From Gallibacterium genomosp. 3 (GTDB lineage: Bacteria > Pseudomonadota > Gammaproteobacteria > Enterobacterales > Pasteurellaceae), in NCBI RefSeq assembly GCF_001678475.1, contig NZ_JTJR01000025.1, forward strand, positions 1 to 64,000: a stretch of DNA of 64,000 nucleotides, given 5' to 3'. The stretch's first letter is position 1, and each line of letters starts with the position of its first letter. Shown in pieces: positions 20,513 through 29,819 of the stretch. The translations under genes and the position numbers were made by a program. The notes under the pieces were generated by a model. The model made no database searches. It worked only from the letters and a program-made list of their open reading frames with translations, and had not been told where the DNA came from.

Positions 20513-21817
20513 TTAACGTTCTTGTAAAGCTTGCTTCATCCGAGTAATAGGTTTAATCAGATATTGGAAGATAGTTTTCTCACCAGTTTTTATATCCACA
20601 GTGGCAATCATACCGGGCAATACAGGTAGTTCACTACCATTTTTATCTGTTAAATGGCTACCAGTTGTTCTGACTAATACTCGATAGAAAGAGTTGTTAG
20701 GATTTAAATTAAGATCGCTTGCTTGACGTTTATCTTGTAACGTACTAGGACTTAATAAAGTTACGACACCATCTAATCCACCATAGATCGCATAATCGTA
20801 AGCTGTAAGTTTAACAACTGCTTTCATACCTGGACGAATATAGGCAACATCTTTTGGATTAATATAAGCTTCAACTAACAAATTATCTTCAACTGGTACA
20901 ATTTCCATAATATCTTGACCAGCTGAAATGACTCCACCAATAGTATTTACGCGAATATTTTTCACGATCCCTTTTAACGGTGCGCGTAATAAAGAACGTT
21001 CTACTGGGTCAGCTCGTGCTGCAAGATTTTCTTTTGCTTGGTCAAGATCTCCTTGAATTCGGACTAACTCATTACTCGCATCTGTAATGTATTTATGTTC
21101 ACGTTCAGAAATTTGTAATGCTATATCATTGGCGGAACGCTTCATTCGCAATAATTCAACTTGAGAAACAGCGCCTTTATTGACCATCGGTTCAGTAAGC
21201 GCAATTTCAGAATCAAGGAGTGCTTTACTTTCACGTAGTGTTTTTAACGCTTCATTTAATGCATCTTTTTTGGCTTGGTAAACACCCATTTCTCGTTCTT
21301 TCATTTCTTGCGGAATATCATTAGGAAAAACTAATGGTTTGCCAGAAATTTCCGCTTTCAAACGAGTAGCAATAGCTTCTAAGTTATCTACTTTGGCTTT
21401 TGTTTCGCGTAAGATTGCAGAACTGCGAGTATCATCTAATTTCAGTAATACTTGGCCTTTTTCAACGAGATCACCCTCTTTAACCATCATCTGGTCTAGG
21501 ATACCGGGATCTAAACTCTGAATAATTTGTTCACGGCTATTTGGGATAATGGTTCCTTGACCTCTTGTTACCTCTTCAATCTTACTAAAGTAAGACCAAA
21601 TGATGAAAACAATTAAAAAAGCACCTAATAACCAGATCACTGCAAATAATCCGGTATGTTTTTCTTCTTGTAACGCCGCATGAAGATCATTAAGTAGTCG
21701 TAAATCTTTACTTGATACAGTTTCTTTTGTGGTTAATGCGACATTTTTTTCAGTTTTTTCAGTAACCTCTGCGGGTAAAGTTGTATGTTTTTCAGACTGA
21801 TCTTTTTCTATTGCCAT
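20513..21817 (-). CDS. HlyD-family type I secretion periplasmic adaptor
   Basis: A 434-aa membrane-fusion protein joining the ABC exporter to the outer-membrane channel. It has a short cytosolic N-terminus, one membrane helix (about residues 58-76), a biotinyl-lipoyl-like half (EQIIQSLDPGILDQMMVKEGDLV), a long coiled-coil hairpin, and the second lipoyl/barrel half (LLRAPLKGIVKNI). The length is typical. It is third in an operon after the TolC-like and ATPase genes, 20 bases after the ATPase. Similar to LapC/BapD-type adaptors. Confidence 0.92.
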   Translation of the reverse strand: MAIEKDQSEKHTTLPAEVTEKTEKNVALTTKETVSSKDLRLLNDLHAALQEEKHTGLFAVIWLLGAFLIVFIIWSYFSKIEEVTRGQGTIIPNSREQIIQSLDPGILDQMMVKEGDLVEKGQVLLKLDDTRSSAILRETKAKVDNLEAIATRLKAEISGKPLVFPNDIPQEMKEREMGVYQAKKDALNEALKTLRESKALLDSEIALTEPMVNKGAVSQVELLRMKRSANDIALQISEREHKYITDASNELVRIQGDLDQAKENLAARADPVERSLLRAPLKGIVKNIRVNTIGGVISAGQDIMEIVPVEDNLLVEAYINPKDVAYIRPGMKAVVKLTAYDYAIYGGLDGVVTLLSPSTLQDKRQASDLNLNPNNSFYRVLVRTTGSHLTDKNGSELPVLPGMIATVDIKTGEKTIFQYLIKPITRMKQALQER

Positions 21818-21837
21818 TTTGATTATCCATTCTAGAT

Positions 21838-23994
21838 TTAACTATTTAATGATTTGTTTTTTTCTATTTCAGGTGTTTGTGGTGCTGAGAGTTTTTTCAA
21901 TACAGCATCTTTTGGCCCATCCATAACAACCTTACCATTTTCAACAACCACTACTCGATTCACTAATTGTAAAACTTGAGGACGATGAGTAACGACAACC
22001 AGAGTTTTATTTTGTACCCATTGCGATAGACCAACTAAGGCTTGTTGTTCATGATATTGATCAAGACCAGTAGTTGGTTCATCTAACAATACAACTTTTG
22101 GATCTTTTAAGGTCATTCTAGCTAAGGCAATGGCTTGTTTTTGTCCACCGGATAAACCCAAACCATTTTCCCCTAAAGACATATCTAATCCCCTTGGATG
22201 AGATTGCACTAAACCTAATAATCCAAACCGTTGTAATGCGACTAATAAAGTTTGATCGGATGGGAAAGAGTCCATTCGCCCAATATCTAAATTTTCTCTT
22301 AATGTTCCTAAAAATAGGCGAGGATTTTGTTCTAGTAATAAAACTTGATTACGTAAAAAATAAGGATCAAGTTGTTGTAGATTAATGCTATCTAAAGTAA
22401 TACTTCCTGAAGTAGGCTCATATAAGCCAACACCTAGTTTTAAAGCTGTTGATTTACCACTACCAATTTTACCCAAAATCCCTACTTTTTCTCCGGGTTG
22501 GATGGTGAGGTTAAAATTCTCTAATGCTGGTTGGCTATCTTGTTGGTATTTAAAACTCACTTGCTTAAATTGTAGGTGTCCGGTAACTTGTTTGAGGCTG
22601 ATGTAATCCCTATCTGACGATTTATCAATAGGCTTAGCGACAATTGCATCAACACCTTTTAATGCCATCCAAGCTTGTTGGAAACGTGTAGCTAATCCTG
22701 CAATTTGTCCTAATGGTGCTAATGCTCTGCCAGATAAAATAACAGAAGCAATCAATGCCCCCATCGTAATCCGTGAAGCTGGATCTTCACTATGAATTAA
22801 ATAAGTACCAACAACGACTAAGAACACAGTATTTAATTGTTGTAATGCGGTAATGGTATTAACAACAAAGTTACTGGTATCTTTAACCTTAATGGATGAA
22901 TAAGAACTTTTGGCTGTGTAATAATCCCATCGTTTTTGTGCCCAAGACATTGCATTATTGTTTTTAATGGTTTCAATGCCCTCGATTGCTTCGACAACTA
23001 AACCTTGACGTTGAGAGGATTCTCGCATTGATTCATTAATTGCTTTAGATAAAGGTGCTTGTGCAACAATCCCAATAATAATGACAGTCGGGATAATAAT
23101 GGCAGGAACTAAAGCGAGTTTACCACCGACTAAAGCGATCACACCGACAAATAAAATTAAGAAAGGTAGATCAACAATGGTTAATAGACTGGCACTGGTG
23201 AGAAACTCTCGTACAGATTCAAAATCACGCAAATTATTAGCATAAGATCCTGATGAAACAGGTCGATCTTGTAATTTTAATGCCATTACCCGACGAAATA
23301 GCATCGAACTGATAATAAGATCGGCTTTTTTACCTGCAATATCTGTCAAATGACCTCGAATCATCTTAGCCATAAATTCAAATAAAATTGCCAGAGTTAC
23401 CCCGATACTGAGAACCCATAAGGTTTCATAAGCTTGGTTTGGAATAACTCGGTCATAAACATTCATTACATATAAAGAACTAATTAAAGCCAGTATATTG
23501 ATAATGAATGTTGCTAGAATGACTTGATAATAATATTTCTTAAACCGCCAAATAATTTTGAAAAACCAGGTTTTAGGTAAAGAATATTCTGGTAATTCAG
23601 AACGTACATCCTTAGCCATACGAGGTTTAATAAACCAACAATAACCAATATATTTTTTGGCTAATTCAATTTCAGGTATTTGTTGAGTAATACCATCCAT
23701 TTGTGTAATTGTATAAACTCTATTACCTTTTTCATCTGGAGAGATATTTGTTACCACAGCCGCTTCTTCATTTTGTAATAAAACTAATGTCGGTACTGCG
23801 AGTGATGGAATATCAGATAATACTCGTTGAGAAATACTATTTTCAAATCCTTCACTTCTTAAATATTCACATAGCGAAGAGAAGTCAATATTATTCCCTT
23901 GGCGACGAATTGAGTGTGAAGCTAATGTTGGTACGGATAAGGGTGAACCAAGAAGCTGAGTAATTAATGCAATATTTTCAATAATTAATTTCAT
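21838..23994 (-). CDS. Type I secretion ABC exporter (permease/ATPase), LapB/RtxB type
   Basis: A 718-aa exporter that drives substrate across the inner membrane. An N-terminal C39-like domain (about residues 1-130) lacks the catalytic Cys, so it is a docking domain, not a protease. A six-helix membrane domain (about 155-430) follows, then the nucleotide-binding domain with Walker A GKIGSGKST (509-517), signature LSGGQ (614-618) and Walker B VVLLDEP (about 634-640). Gene order and the divergent BapA-like gene identify the likely substrate. Confidence 0.93.
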   Translation of the reverse strand: MKLIIENIALITQLLGSPLSVPTLASHSIRRQGNNIDFSSLCEYLRSEGFENSISQRVLSDIPSLAVPTLVLLQNEEAAVVTNISPDEKGNRVYTITQMDGITQQIPEIELAKKYIGYCWFIKPRMAKDVRSELPEYSLPKTWFFKIIWRFKKYYYQVILATFIINILALISSLYVMNVYDRVIPNQAYETLWVLSIGVTLAILFEFMAKMIRGHLTDIAGKKADLIISSMLFRRVMALKLQDRPVSSGSYANNLRDFESVREFLTSASLLTIVDLPFLILFVGVIALVGGKLALVPAIIIPTVIIIGIVAQAPLSKAINESMRESSQRQGLVVEAIEGIETIKNNNAMSWAQKRWDYYTAKSSYSSIKVKDTSNFVVNTITALQQLNTVFLVVVGTYLIHSEDPASRITMGALIASVILSGRALAPLGQIAGLATRFQQAWMALKGVDAIVAKPIDKSSDRDYISLKQVTGHLQFKQVSFKYQQDSQPALENFNLTIQPGEKVGILGKIGSGKSTALKLGVGLYEPTSGSITLDSINLQQLDPYFLRNQVLLLEQNPRLFLGTLRENLDIGRMDSFPSDQTLLVALQRFGLLGLVQSHPRGLDMSLGENGLGLSGGQKQAIALARMTLKDPKVVLLDEPTTGLDQYHEQQALVGLSQWVQNKTLVVVTHRPQVLQLVNRVVVVENGKVVMDGPKDAVLKKLSAPQTPEIEKNKSLNS

Positions 23995-24012
23995 AATATT
24001 ATTTCTTTAATT

Positions 24013-25272
24013 TTATTTTAAATCTGATGCCCATTTATATGTCATTCCTTGAGAATAAAGATAATCTAAATAAGAATGACGGAATTGATATTCAGTAGAT
24101 ACCTTACTTAATTCTGCATTTAATAATTCATTTTCAGCATTTAATAAATCAAGCAGAGAGCGTTTAGCAATTGAAAATTGTAATTTATAGTATTGAGTGA
24201 CTTCATATAATGAATCCACTTGTTTAGATAATGTTTTAATTTGCTTATTATATTCATCTAAATTAATAAGCGCTTTTCTGTTTTTTTCTTGTAAATCTAA
24301 AACAGTTTGTTCTAAACGATTTTTTTCAGCACTTAACATTTGTGCTTTTTCTTGAACGCTGTATGAATTAGAACGATTAAACACATCCCAAGATACATTG
24401 AGATAAACTTGACGTTCATCTTTTGTTAACTGACCCACCACATCAACTTTTGGATAATGGCTTGCTTTTTCAGCTTCTAAACTTGCTTGAGCTGTTTTAA
24501 TTTTAGCATTAGCCGCTTGATAAGAAGGGTGTAAACGTTGCGGTTGTGAGTAACGTTTTTCTAATGCATTACGAGTTAAAGTATCAAAAGGATCCTGAAT
24601 CGCATTTTGGTTAACCTTAGTTCCAGAATAGCGTTGTAATTGGCTTAATGTATCTTCAAGGTCACGTTCCGTAGCATTCATTTGTTGTTCAACAGCAAAT
24701 AGACGTGCTTGTGCTTGTACGAATTCAGAGCGACGTCCCTCGTCGTTATCTGCGATAGCTCCGATCTCTTGAATAATATTTTGTAAGCGAACTAACCCTC
24801 TAGACTGTGCTGAAATTGTATCTTTATATCTCAATGCCATTAAATAAAGTTCAGTCACTTTATAAGCTAAATTCTCTCTGGTTTCGTCATACTTATAACG
24901 TAACGATTCTTCGTTAGCACTTGAGTGTGCGATTTTTTTCTCAACAGCCCCAAAAGAGTAAATATTCATTGAAGCAGATACGCCGGGAGTAAATTTATGA
25001 TCATTATTATCATTGTTATTAGATCTTGAATAATCATCTAAAGATTGGCGACCAAAAACTGAAAATGTTGGATAGTGACCTGAGATTGCCTGTTCTGTTT
25101 GGCTATGTGCAATCATTGTATTGGTTTGAGCTTCTAACAATTCAGGATCTTTGGCAAATGTGTATGCAAGAATTCGTTTTAATTGCGTTTGTGAAGAGGA
25201 ATAGCCATAAGTGATATGTGTGAAATATAAAAAGCACCCCAGTATGAAATAAAGAAAAGATTTATATTTCAT
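24013..25272 (-). CDS. TolC-family outer-membrane channel of the type I secretion system
   Basis: An outer-membrane efflux protein of about 419 aa with a signal peptide (residues 1-27) and the two repeated coiled-coil segments of TolC-type channels. I chose ATG 25272 because GGGAG lies just before it; an in-frame TTG four codons upstream is less likely. It is first in the exporter operon, 18 bases before the ATPase gene, and divergent from the adhesin. Similar in role to LapE/BapB. Confidence 0.9.
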   Translation of the reverse strand: MKYKSFLYFILGCFLYFTHITYGYSSSQTQLKRILAYTFAKDPELLEAQTNTMIAHSQTEQAISGHYPTFSVFGRQSLDDYSRSNNNDNNDHKFTPGVSASMNIYSFGAVEKKIAHSSANEESLRYKYDETRENLAYKVTELYLMALRYKDTISAQSRGLVRLQNIIQEIGAIADNDEGRRSEFVQAQARLFAVEQQMNATERDLEDTLSQLQRYSGTKVNQNAIQDPFDTLTRNALEKRYSQPQRLHPSYQAANAKIKTAQASLEAEKASHYPKVDVVGQLTKDERQVYLNVSWDVFNRSNSYSVQEKAQMLSAEKNRLEQTVLDLQEKNRKALINLDEYNKQIKTLSKQVDSLYEVTQYYKLQFSIAKRSLLDLLNAENELLNAELSKVSTEYQFRHSYLDYLYSQGMTYKWASDLK

Positions 25273-25592
25273 ATAAGCTCCCAAAATGTAAAGTTGTTTT
25301 TAATAGTTACAGTTATTTTCCTAAAATGAAAAGTTTTGAATTATAGGATAAAATTGATTTTATGCATACTTATTTCTTAATTACTATTGTTTTAATAGGT
25401 AATTCTTTAATTTTACAAAAAATTAACAAATAAAGTTTTTTTATAGAAAACGATTGCGTATGTTATATTATAGGTCTTTTATTTTATATTAGGGAATTTT
25501 TATCTTTTCATTTTTGTTAAAATTAAATTTAATAACTTAATCATATTGAATAGTAATAAGTTAAAAGTGAGTATTTTTACATCATATCATAA

Positions 25593-25621
25593 TTGTCAGA
25601 CATAAATTTTCTATGTAAAAT
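25593..25621 (+). promoter_or_regulatory. Predicted promoter of the BapA-like adhesin
   Basis: TTGTCA (25593-25598) and TAAAAT (25616-25621) are separated by exactly 17 bases. The predicted start of transcription, about 7 bases on, lies inside the C12 tract that begins at 25622. The untranslated leader would be about 195 bases. Confidence 0.55.
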
Positions 25622-25633
25622 CCCCCCCCCCCC
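25622..25633. repeat. Homopolymeric C12 tract
   Basis: Twelve uninterrupted C directly follow the -10 box of the predicted adhesin promoter. Tracts of this length are unstable during replication, so the copy seen here is probably one of several in a population. Confidence 0.88.
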
Positions 25634-25822
25634 GAGACCTCTTTTTTATATTTAGATTTAAAATATAAATTATATTTATACCTTATATTAGGTTTTTTGA
25701 GGATAAGGGTTTTTAGTATGGGGGACACAAATAATGCTTGTATTTTTGAGTAATGAGTCCTAGCTAAAAATAATAAATAGATAAAAATTATGAGTAGGAA
25801 ATAATAATAAGGAATATTGTAT

Positions 25823-28800
25823 ATGGATTTATTATTAAAAATTAAGCAGACTAAAATAACAGTAAGACCAGGAAAAACTCATATAGAGAATGCTATTCCA
25901 GGGGAAACTTATCAATTAATAGACTCAAAAACAGGAAAAACACCAGAATATCTTAAGACTAGTCGAAATGGACAGGATCTTGTTTTACATAATGAACAAG
26001 ATAACAGTGAAGTAATAATTAAAGACTTCTGGAAAGCTTGTACAGAAGATGATCAATGTTTTGCTGTACTAGATGTACCAGCCAGTGAAGGTATTGAAGC
26101 TGGTCAAGTAATTATTACTCAAGTTGATAATGAACTTACTGCGTTTACTGCAGGTGAAGTAGGAACAATTAGTGAAAACTATGATGGTTTATGGTGGACT
26201 TTAGGTGGAGCCTTAGGCTTAGGTTTGTTACTAGGGAGCTTATCCCTAGGTGGAGGGAATTCTTCTAGATTATCCGATATAGATAAAGATGGTAAAGCAG
26301 ACAGCCAAGAAGTAACAGAAGCAGCTCAATTAGTTGATCAAGCTGCAACAGATAAAGCAGCATATGAAGCAGCGAAGAGAGCGGCAGAAGAGGATGGCAT
26401 TGTTAATGAAGATGAATTAGCGGAGCTACAAGCGAAGAAAAATACCGCAGACCAATCTCACCAAGCGGCACAAACTGCTGTAGAGGGTATTCCAGAGGGC
26501 ACAGAGGGTAAAGCTGGGTTAGTTGAGCGTTTAGCCACCGGCGATGCCGCACCGACGAGTGATTTACCAAGTGTGAACGATGCAGATAAAGATGGTAAAG
26601 CAGACAGCCAAGAGGTGACTGAAGCGACTCAATTAGTTAACCAAGCAGCAACAGATAAAGCAGCATATGAAGCAGCGAAGAGAGTGGCAGAAGAGGATGG
26701 CATTGTTAATGAAGATGAATTAGCGGAGCTACAAGCGAAGAAAAATACCGCAGACCAATCTCACCAAGCGGCACAAACCGCAGTGGAGGGTATTCCAGAG
26801 GGCACAGAGGGTAAAGCTGAGTTAGTTGAGCGTTTAGCCACTGGCGATGCCTCACCGACTAGCAATTTACCAAATGTGAACGATGCAGATAAAGATGGTA
26901 AAGCAGATAGCCAAGAGGTGACTGAAGCGACTCAATTAGTTAACCAAGCAGCAACGGATAAAGCAACATATGAAGCAGCGAAGAGAGTGGCAGAAGAGGA
27001 TGGCATTGTTAATGAAGATGAATTAGCGGAGCTACAAGCGAAGAAAAATACCGCAGACCGATCTCACCAAGCGGCACAAACCGCAGTGGAGGGTATTCCA
27101 GAGGGCACAGAGGGTAAAGCTGGGTTAGTTGAGCGTTTAGCCACCGGCGATGCCGCACCGACTAGCAATTTACCAAATGTGACTGATGCAGATAAAGATG
27201 GTAAAGCAGACAATCAAGAAGTAACAGAAGCAACTCAATTAGTTGATCAAGCTGCAACAGATAAAGCAGCATATGAAGCAGCGAAGAGAGCCGCAGAAGA
27301 GGATGGCATTGTTAATGAAGAGGACTTAGTAACTCTAAGAGAGCTAAAAAATACCGCAGACCGATCTCACCAAGCGGCACAAACCGCAGTGGAGGGTATT
27401 CCAGAGGGTACAGAGGGTAAAGCTGGGTTAGTTGAGCGTTTAACCACTGGCGATGCCTCACCGACTAGCAATTTACCAAATGTGACTGATGCAGATAAAG
27501 ATGGTAAAGCAGACAGCCAAGAGGTGACTGAAGCGACTCAATTAGTTAACCAAGCAGCAACGGATAAAGCAACATATGAAGCAGCGAAGAGAGCGGCAGA
27601 AGAGGATGGCGTGGTTAATGAAGATGAATTAGCGGAACTACAAGCGAAGAAAAATACCGCAGACCAATCTCACCAAGCGGCGCAAACCGCTGTAGAGGGT
27701 ATTCCAGAGGGTACAGAGGGTAAAGCTGGGTTAGTTGAGCGTTTAACCACTGGCGATGCCTCATCGACTAGCGATTTACCGATAGTAAATGATGCAAATA
27801 ACAATGGTGTTGCTGATTCTGAAGAAAAAAACTCATCTAATGTTATTTCAGAAGATGGTAGAAAAAAAGTAGATACTACTGAGCAAGTTAAGAATACATC
27901 AATTGAAAAAATGGAAATTATTTTTGAATTAAACCCAAATATTCTTATTGATGGGAATAGTACAGCTATAGGAGATCTAGCAAAAAATGGACGTGTAACG
28001 GGAGCTGATGTTAAGTCGCTTTCTTCTGAGGATAGGACTATAACCCTTACTTTTATAAAAAATCCATCAATAGACGGGAATTGGGTAGTAACCTCTGGAT
28101 CTGGTACTGAAAATGATATAAGAACCTTGTTAGGAATAAATCAATTAACTGATGGAGGAACTATTCAAGATCTTCAAAAATTAGCTGACCCAGATGGTTT
28201 TGCTGCGTCAGACACTGCTTTTGAAGATATTTTATTCAGTGATAATTCTCAGGTAAAAATGATTTTTAAAGATAGCGCAGGTCAGCAAGTTGGTGATACT
28301 ATTATTTTAAAAGATGGTACTTCTCAACCAGAATCGCGTAGTTTCGATACTGATCAAAATTTTGGTACTACAGAGTATCATTTAACTGACAATAATGATA
28401 ATGAGTTAATAGATACGCTTGCTTTTAGCAAAAATGTATATGCGGAAAGTGGTAATGATAAAGTTACTATTATTTCTGTAGAAGGAGGAGAAACTACAAG
28501 TCATAATACCCTTGATGGTGGAGAGGGGTATGATGTTTTAGTTGTAGGAGATAAAACAGAATTTACTCCAAATACATTTGTTTTTTCCACTTCTGAGGTA
28601 GAAAATGGTCAGTCTCAACTAGTTAATTTTGAAGAAATTAATTTAGCAGGTAATAGCGATACTGTTATAGTCAATAGTGACATTATAGATATTGGTGAAA
28701 TTTATATTTATGGTAATACTAATAACAGTGTAGTTTTGAATGCTGTTGATGATATTCAATGGAATAAAATATCTGAAAAATTACAGTTAGTTAGTGATGG

Positions 28801-28894
28801 TGTAGAACATCATTTTATAGGTTATCAATCCACAGCAAATAATCAACTGACGGTGTGGCTTGATGAGCAATTACCTGTACAAACTATAATTTAA
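25823..28894 (+). CDS. BapA-type repeat adhesin, type I secretion substrate
   Basis: About 1023 aa. Residues 1-120 match the BapA/LapF-type prefix domain of secreted biofilm proteins, followed by a glycine- and leucine-rich hydrophobic stretch (about 125-147). Residues 154-658 are five near-identical 101-aa repeats that look like GA-like helical domains separated by DADKDGKAD calcium-loop-like linkers; a degenerate sixth linker follows. The C-terminal part has an RTX-like LDGGEGYDVL and an acidic, aliphatic end typical of uncleaved type I secretion signals. No TAAG-type LapG cleavage site is visible in the N-terminus. I chose ATG 25823 (AAGGA, 8-base spacing) over TTG 25817. The size is small for this class and may vary with repeat number. 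Confidence 0.85.
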   Translation: MDLLLKIKQTKITVRPGKTHIENAIPGETYQLIDSKTGKTPEYLKTSRNGQDLVLHNEQDNSEVIIKDFWKACTEDDQCFAVLDVPASEGIEAGQVIITQVDNELTAFTAGEVGTISENYDGLWWTLGGALGLGLLLGSLSLGGGNSSRLSDIDKDGKADSQEVTEAAQLVDQAATDKAAYEAAKRAAEEDGIVNEDELAELQAKKNTADQSHQAAQTAVEGIPEGTEGKAGLVERLATGDAAPTSDLPSVNDADKDGKADSQEVTEATQLVNQAATDKAAYEAAKRVAEEDGIVNEDELAELQAKKNTADQSHQAAQTAVEGIPEGTEGKAELVERLATGDASPTSNLPNVNDADKDGKADSQEVTEATQLVNQAATDKATYEAAKRVAEEDGIVNEDELAELQAKKNTADRSHQAAQTAVEGIPEGTEGKAGLVERLATGDAAPTSNLPNVTDADKDGKADNQEVTEATQLVDQAATDKAAYEAAKRAAEEDGIVNEEDLVTLRELKNTADRSHQAAQTAVEGIPEGTEGKAGLVERLTTGDASPTSNLPNVTDADKDGKADSQEVTEATQLVNQAATDKATYEAAKRAAEEDGVVNEDELAELQAKKNTADQSHQAAQTAVEGIPEGTEGKAGLVERLTTGDASSTSDLPIVNDANNNGVADSEEKNSSNVISEDGRKKVDTTEQVKNTSIEKMEIIFELNPNILIDGNSTAIGDLAKNGRVTGADVKSLSSEDRTITLTFIKNPSIDGNWVVTSGSGTENDIRTLLGINQLTDGGTIQDLQKLADPDGFAASDTAFEDILFSDNSQVKMIFKDSAGQQVGDTIILKDGTSQPESRSFDTDQNFGTTEYHLTDNNDNELIDTLAFSKNVYAESGNDKVTIISVEGGETTSHNTLDGGEGYDVLVVGDKTEFTPNTFVFSTSEVENGQSQLVNFEEINLAGNSDTVIVNSDIIDIGEIYIYGNTNNSVVLNAVDDIQWNKISEKLQLVSDGVEHHFIGYQSTANNQLTVWLDEQLPVQTII
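26282..27796 (+). repeat. Five tandem 303-bp repeats within the adhesin gene
   Basis: Repeat units start at 26282, 26585, 26888, 27191 and 27494, exactly 303 bp (101 codons) apart; the next boundary is 27797. Units are nearly identical in DNA. Unit 4 has its own variant around 27320 (EDLVTLRELK). Such repeats can expand or contract by recombination without breaking the frame. Confidence 0.95.
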
Positions 28895-28926
28895 TGATGT
28901 AAGTATTTTTTCAAGGTATTAATATT

Positions 28927-28956
28927 AAAAGGATCTACCAAGTAGATCCTTTTTTT
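28927..28956 (+). terminator. Rho-independent terminator after the adhesin gene
   Basis: A perfect stem (AAAAGGATCTAC / GTAGATCCTTTT) with a CAA loop followed by a T run. Confidence 0.9.
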
Positions 28957-29070
28957 GATTAAATTTTACTGGTTATAATGTAATACATACAAAGTATTGA
29001 TCATAATAAAAATAATAGTCGATGTTGAGTTTGATAGTAATATTAATTATACAGATAAAGGTGAAATTTA

Positions 29071-29412
29071 ATGATTTTTTTTATTTTAGGGAGTATTTTA
29101 GCGATTTTCTTCTCACTAAATTATAAGAAAAAACTTATTCTATTTTTATTGTTAGTTACTCTTCTTATTTTTATGAAGTTTGCTTTGGAGCTTAAGGAAG
29201 GAAATAGTTATATATATGATATATGGGTGTTTGCTGGGATTATGTATTTACATCTTTTTTCCACTCTTGCATTTCCTTTTATGGTAGCGTTTGCCTTAGG
29301 AAAAAATGTGGTTTTGAGAGCTTTTTTTACTAAATTTTTCCTTTGGTTTGGTTATGGTAGTACGATATTTTTCTTATATATGGCTTTTATCAAAGGTGTT
29401 ATTTATTACTGA
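29071..29412 (+). CDS. Small membrane protein of unknown function
   Basis: A 113-aa protein with three or four predicted membrane helices (about residues 1-14, 20-37, 50-75 and 88-110) and little else. AAAGGTG lies a few bases before the ATG. I do not recognise a family. It lies alone between the adhesin terminator and a maf remnant and is very AT-rich. Confidence 0.6.
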   Translation: MIFFILGSILAIFFSLNYKKKLILFLLLVTLLIFMKFALELKEGNSYIYDIWVFAGIMYLHLFSTLAFPFMVAFALGKNVVLRAFFTKFFLWFGYGSTIFFLYMAFIKGVIYY

Positions 29413-29469
29413 TTAAGTATTGCTAAATTGGCTAGTTTCTGGAGAGATAAATAGATAATTGTATTATTC

Positions 29470-29711
29470 TAAATAACAATAACCTTATCGCCTACTATAA
29501 CTTCAAGTTAAATTCTCAATAAAGGTTGTCGCTAATCCTTGAATAATACCATTTCTAGCTATTATCTAATGATTTGCTAGTGATGACGTTTTTCTTGCGC
29601 TAAGGGTGTTTCATCAATTTCTGCTTTTAATACTTCAACAGTGAGCCCAATCTGTTGTAACAACTGTAAACGGCGAGGGCTGTTTGAGCCAAGGTAAATC
29701 TTTTTATCCAT
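29470..29711 (-). pseudogene. maf: Remnant of a Maf-family nucleotide pyrophosphatase gene
   Basis: The minus strand opens with an intact Maf N-terminus (IYLGSNSPRRLQLLQQIGL, then a DE pair) but stops after 44 codons (TAG 29577-29579). Further on, GIIQGLATTFIENL looks like the Maf C-terminal segment (usually IQG-x-x-A-x-FI). The central part, about 110 codons, is missing. Maf proteins hydrolyse non-canonical nucleotides; this copy cannot be functional. Confidence 0.72.
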
Positions 29712-29819
29712 AGATACTATTCTCAATTAGAAATGGGGTTGATATTGTAATCGCTGCGTCACTTTTCGCTAGCTTTTGTTATACTTAACCGCTCGTGATA
29801 GTTAGATAAGAGAGTAATA

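Larger units (their letters stand above)
25285..25822. other. Divergent intergenic region between exporter and adhesin
   Basis: More than 500 AT-rich bases without a gene. It contains the predicted adhesin promoter (25593-25621), the C12 tract (25622-25633), a GGGGG run at 25720-25724, and at 25444-25459 a partly symmetric sequence matching 12 of 16 positions of a PurR/LacI-type operator. It must hold promoters for both directions. Confidence 0.6.

Noticed and set aside
25444-25459. PurR/LacI-type operator (12 of 16 matches) between exporter and adhesin
   Set aside because: Only one half is convincing and it is far from either start codon; AT-rich DNA gives such matches by chance.
25720-25724. 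GGGGG run in the adhesin leader pairing with the C12 tract
   Set aside because: Possible in principle, but five bases about 90 nt apart in AT-rich RNA is too weak to claim as a switch.
26282-27796. Regularly spaced repeats suggesting a CRISPR array
   Set aside because: Units are 303 bp, contiguous and protein-coding in one frame; there are no short repeats with unique spacers.
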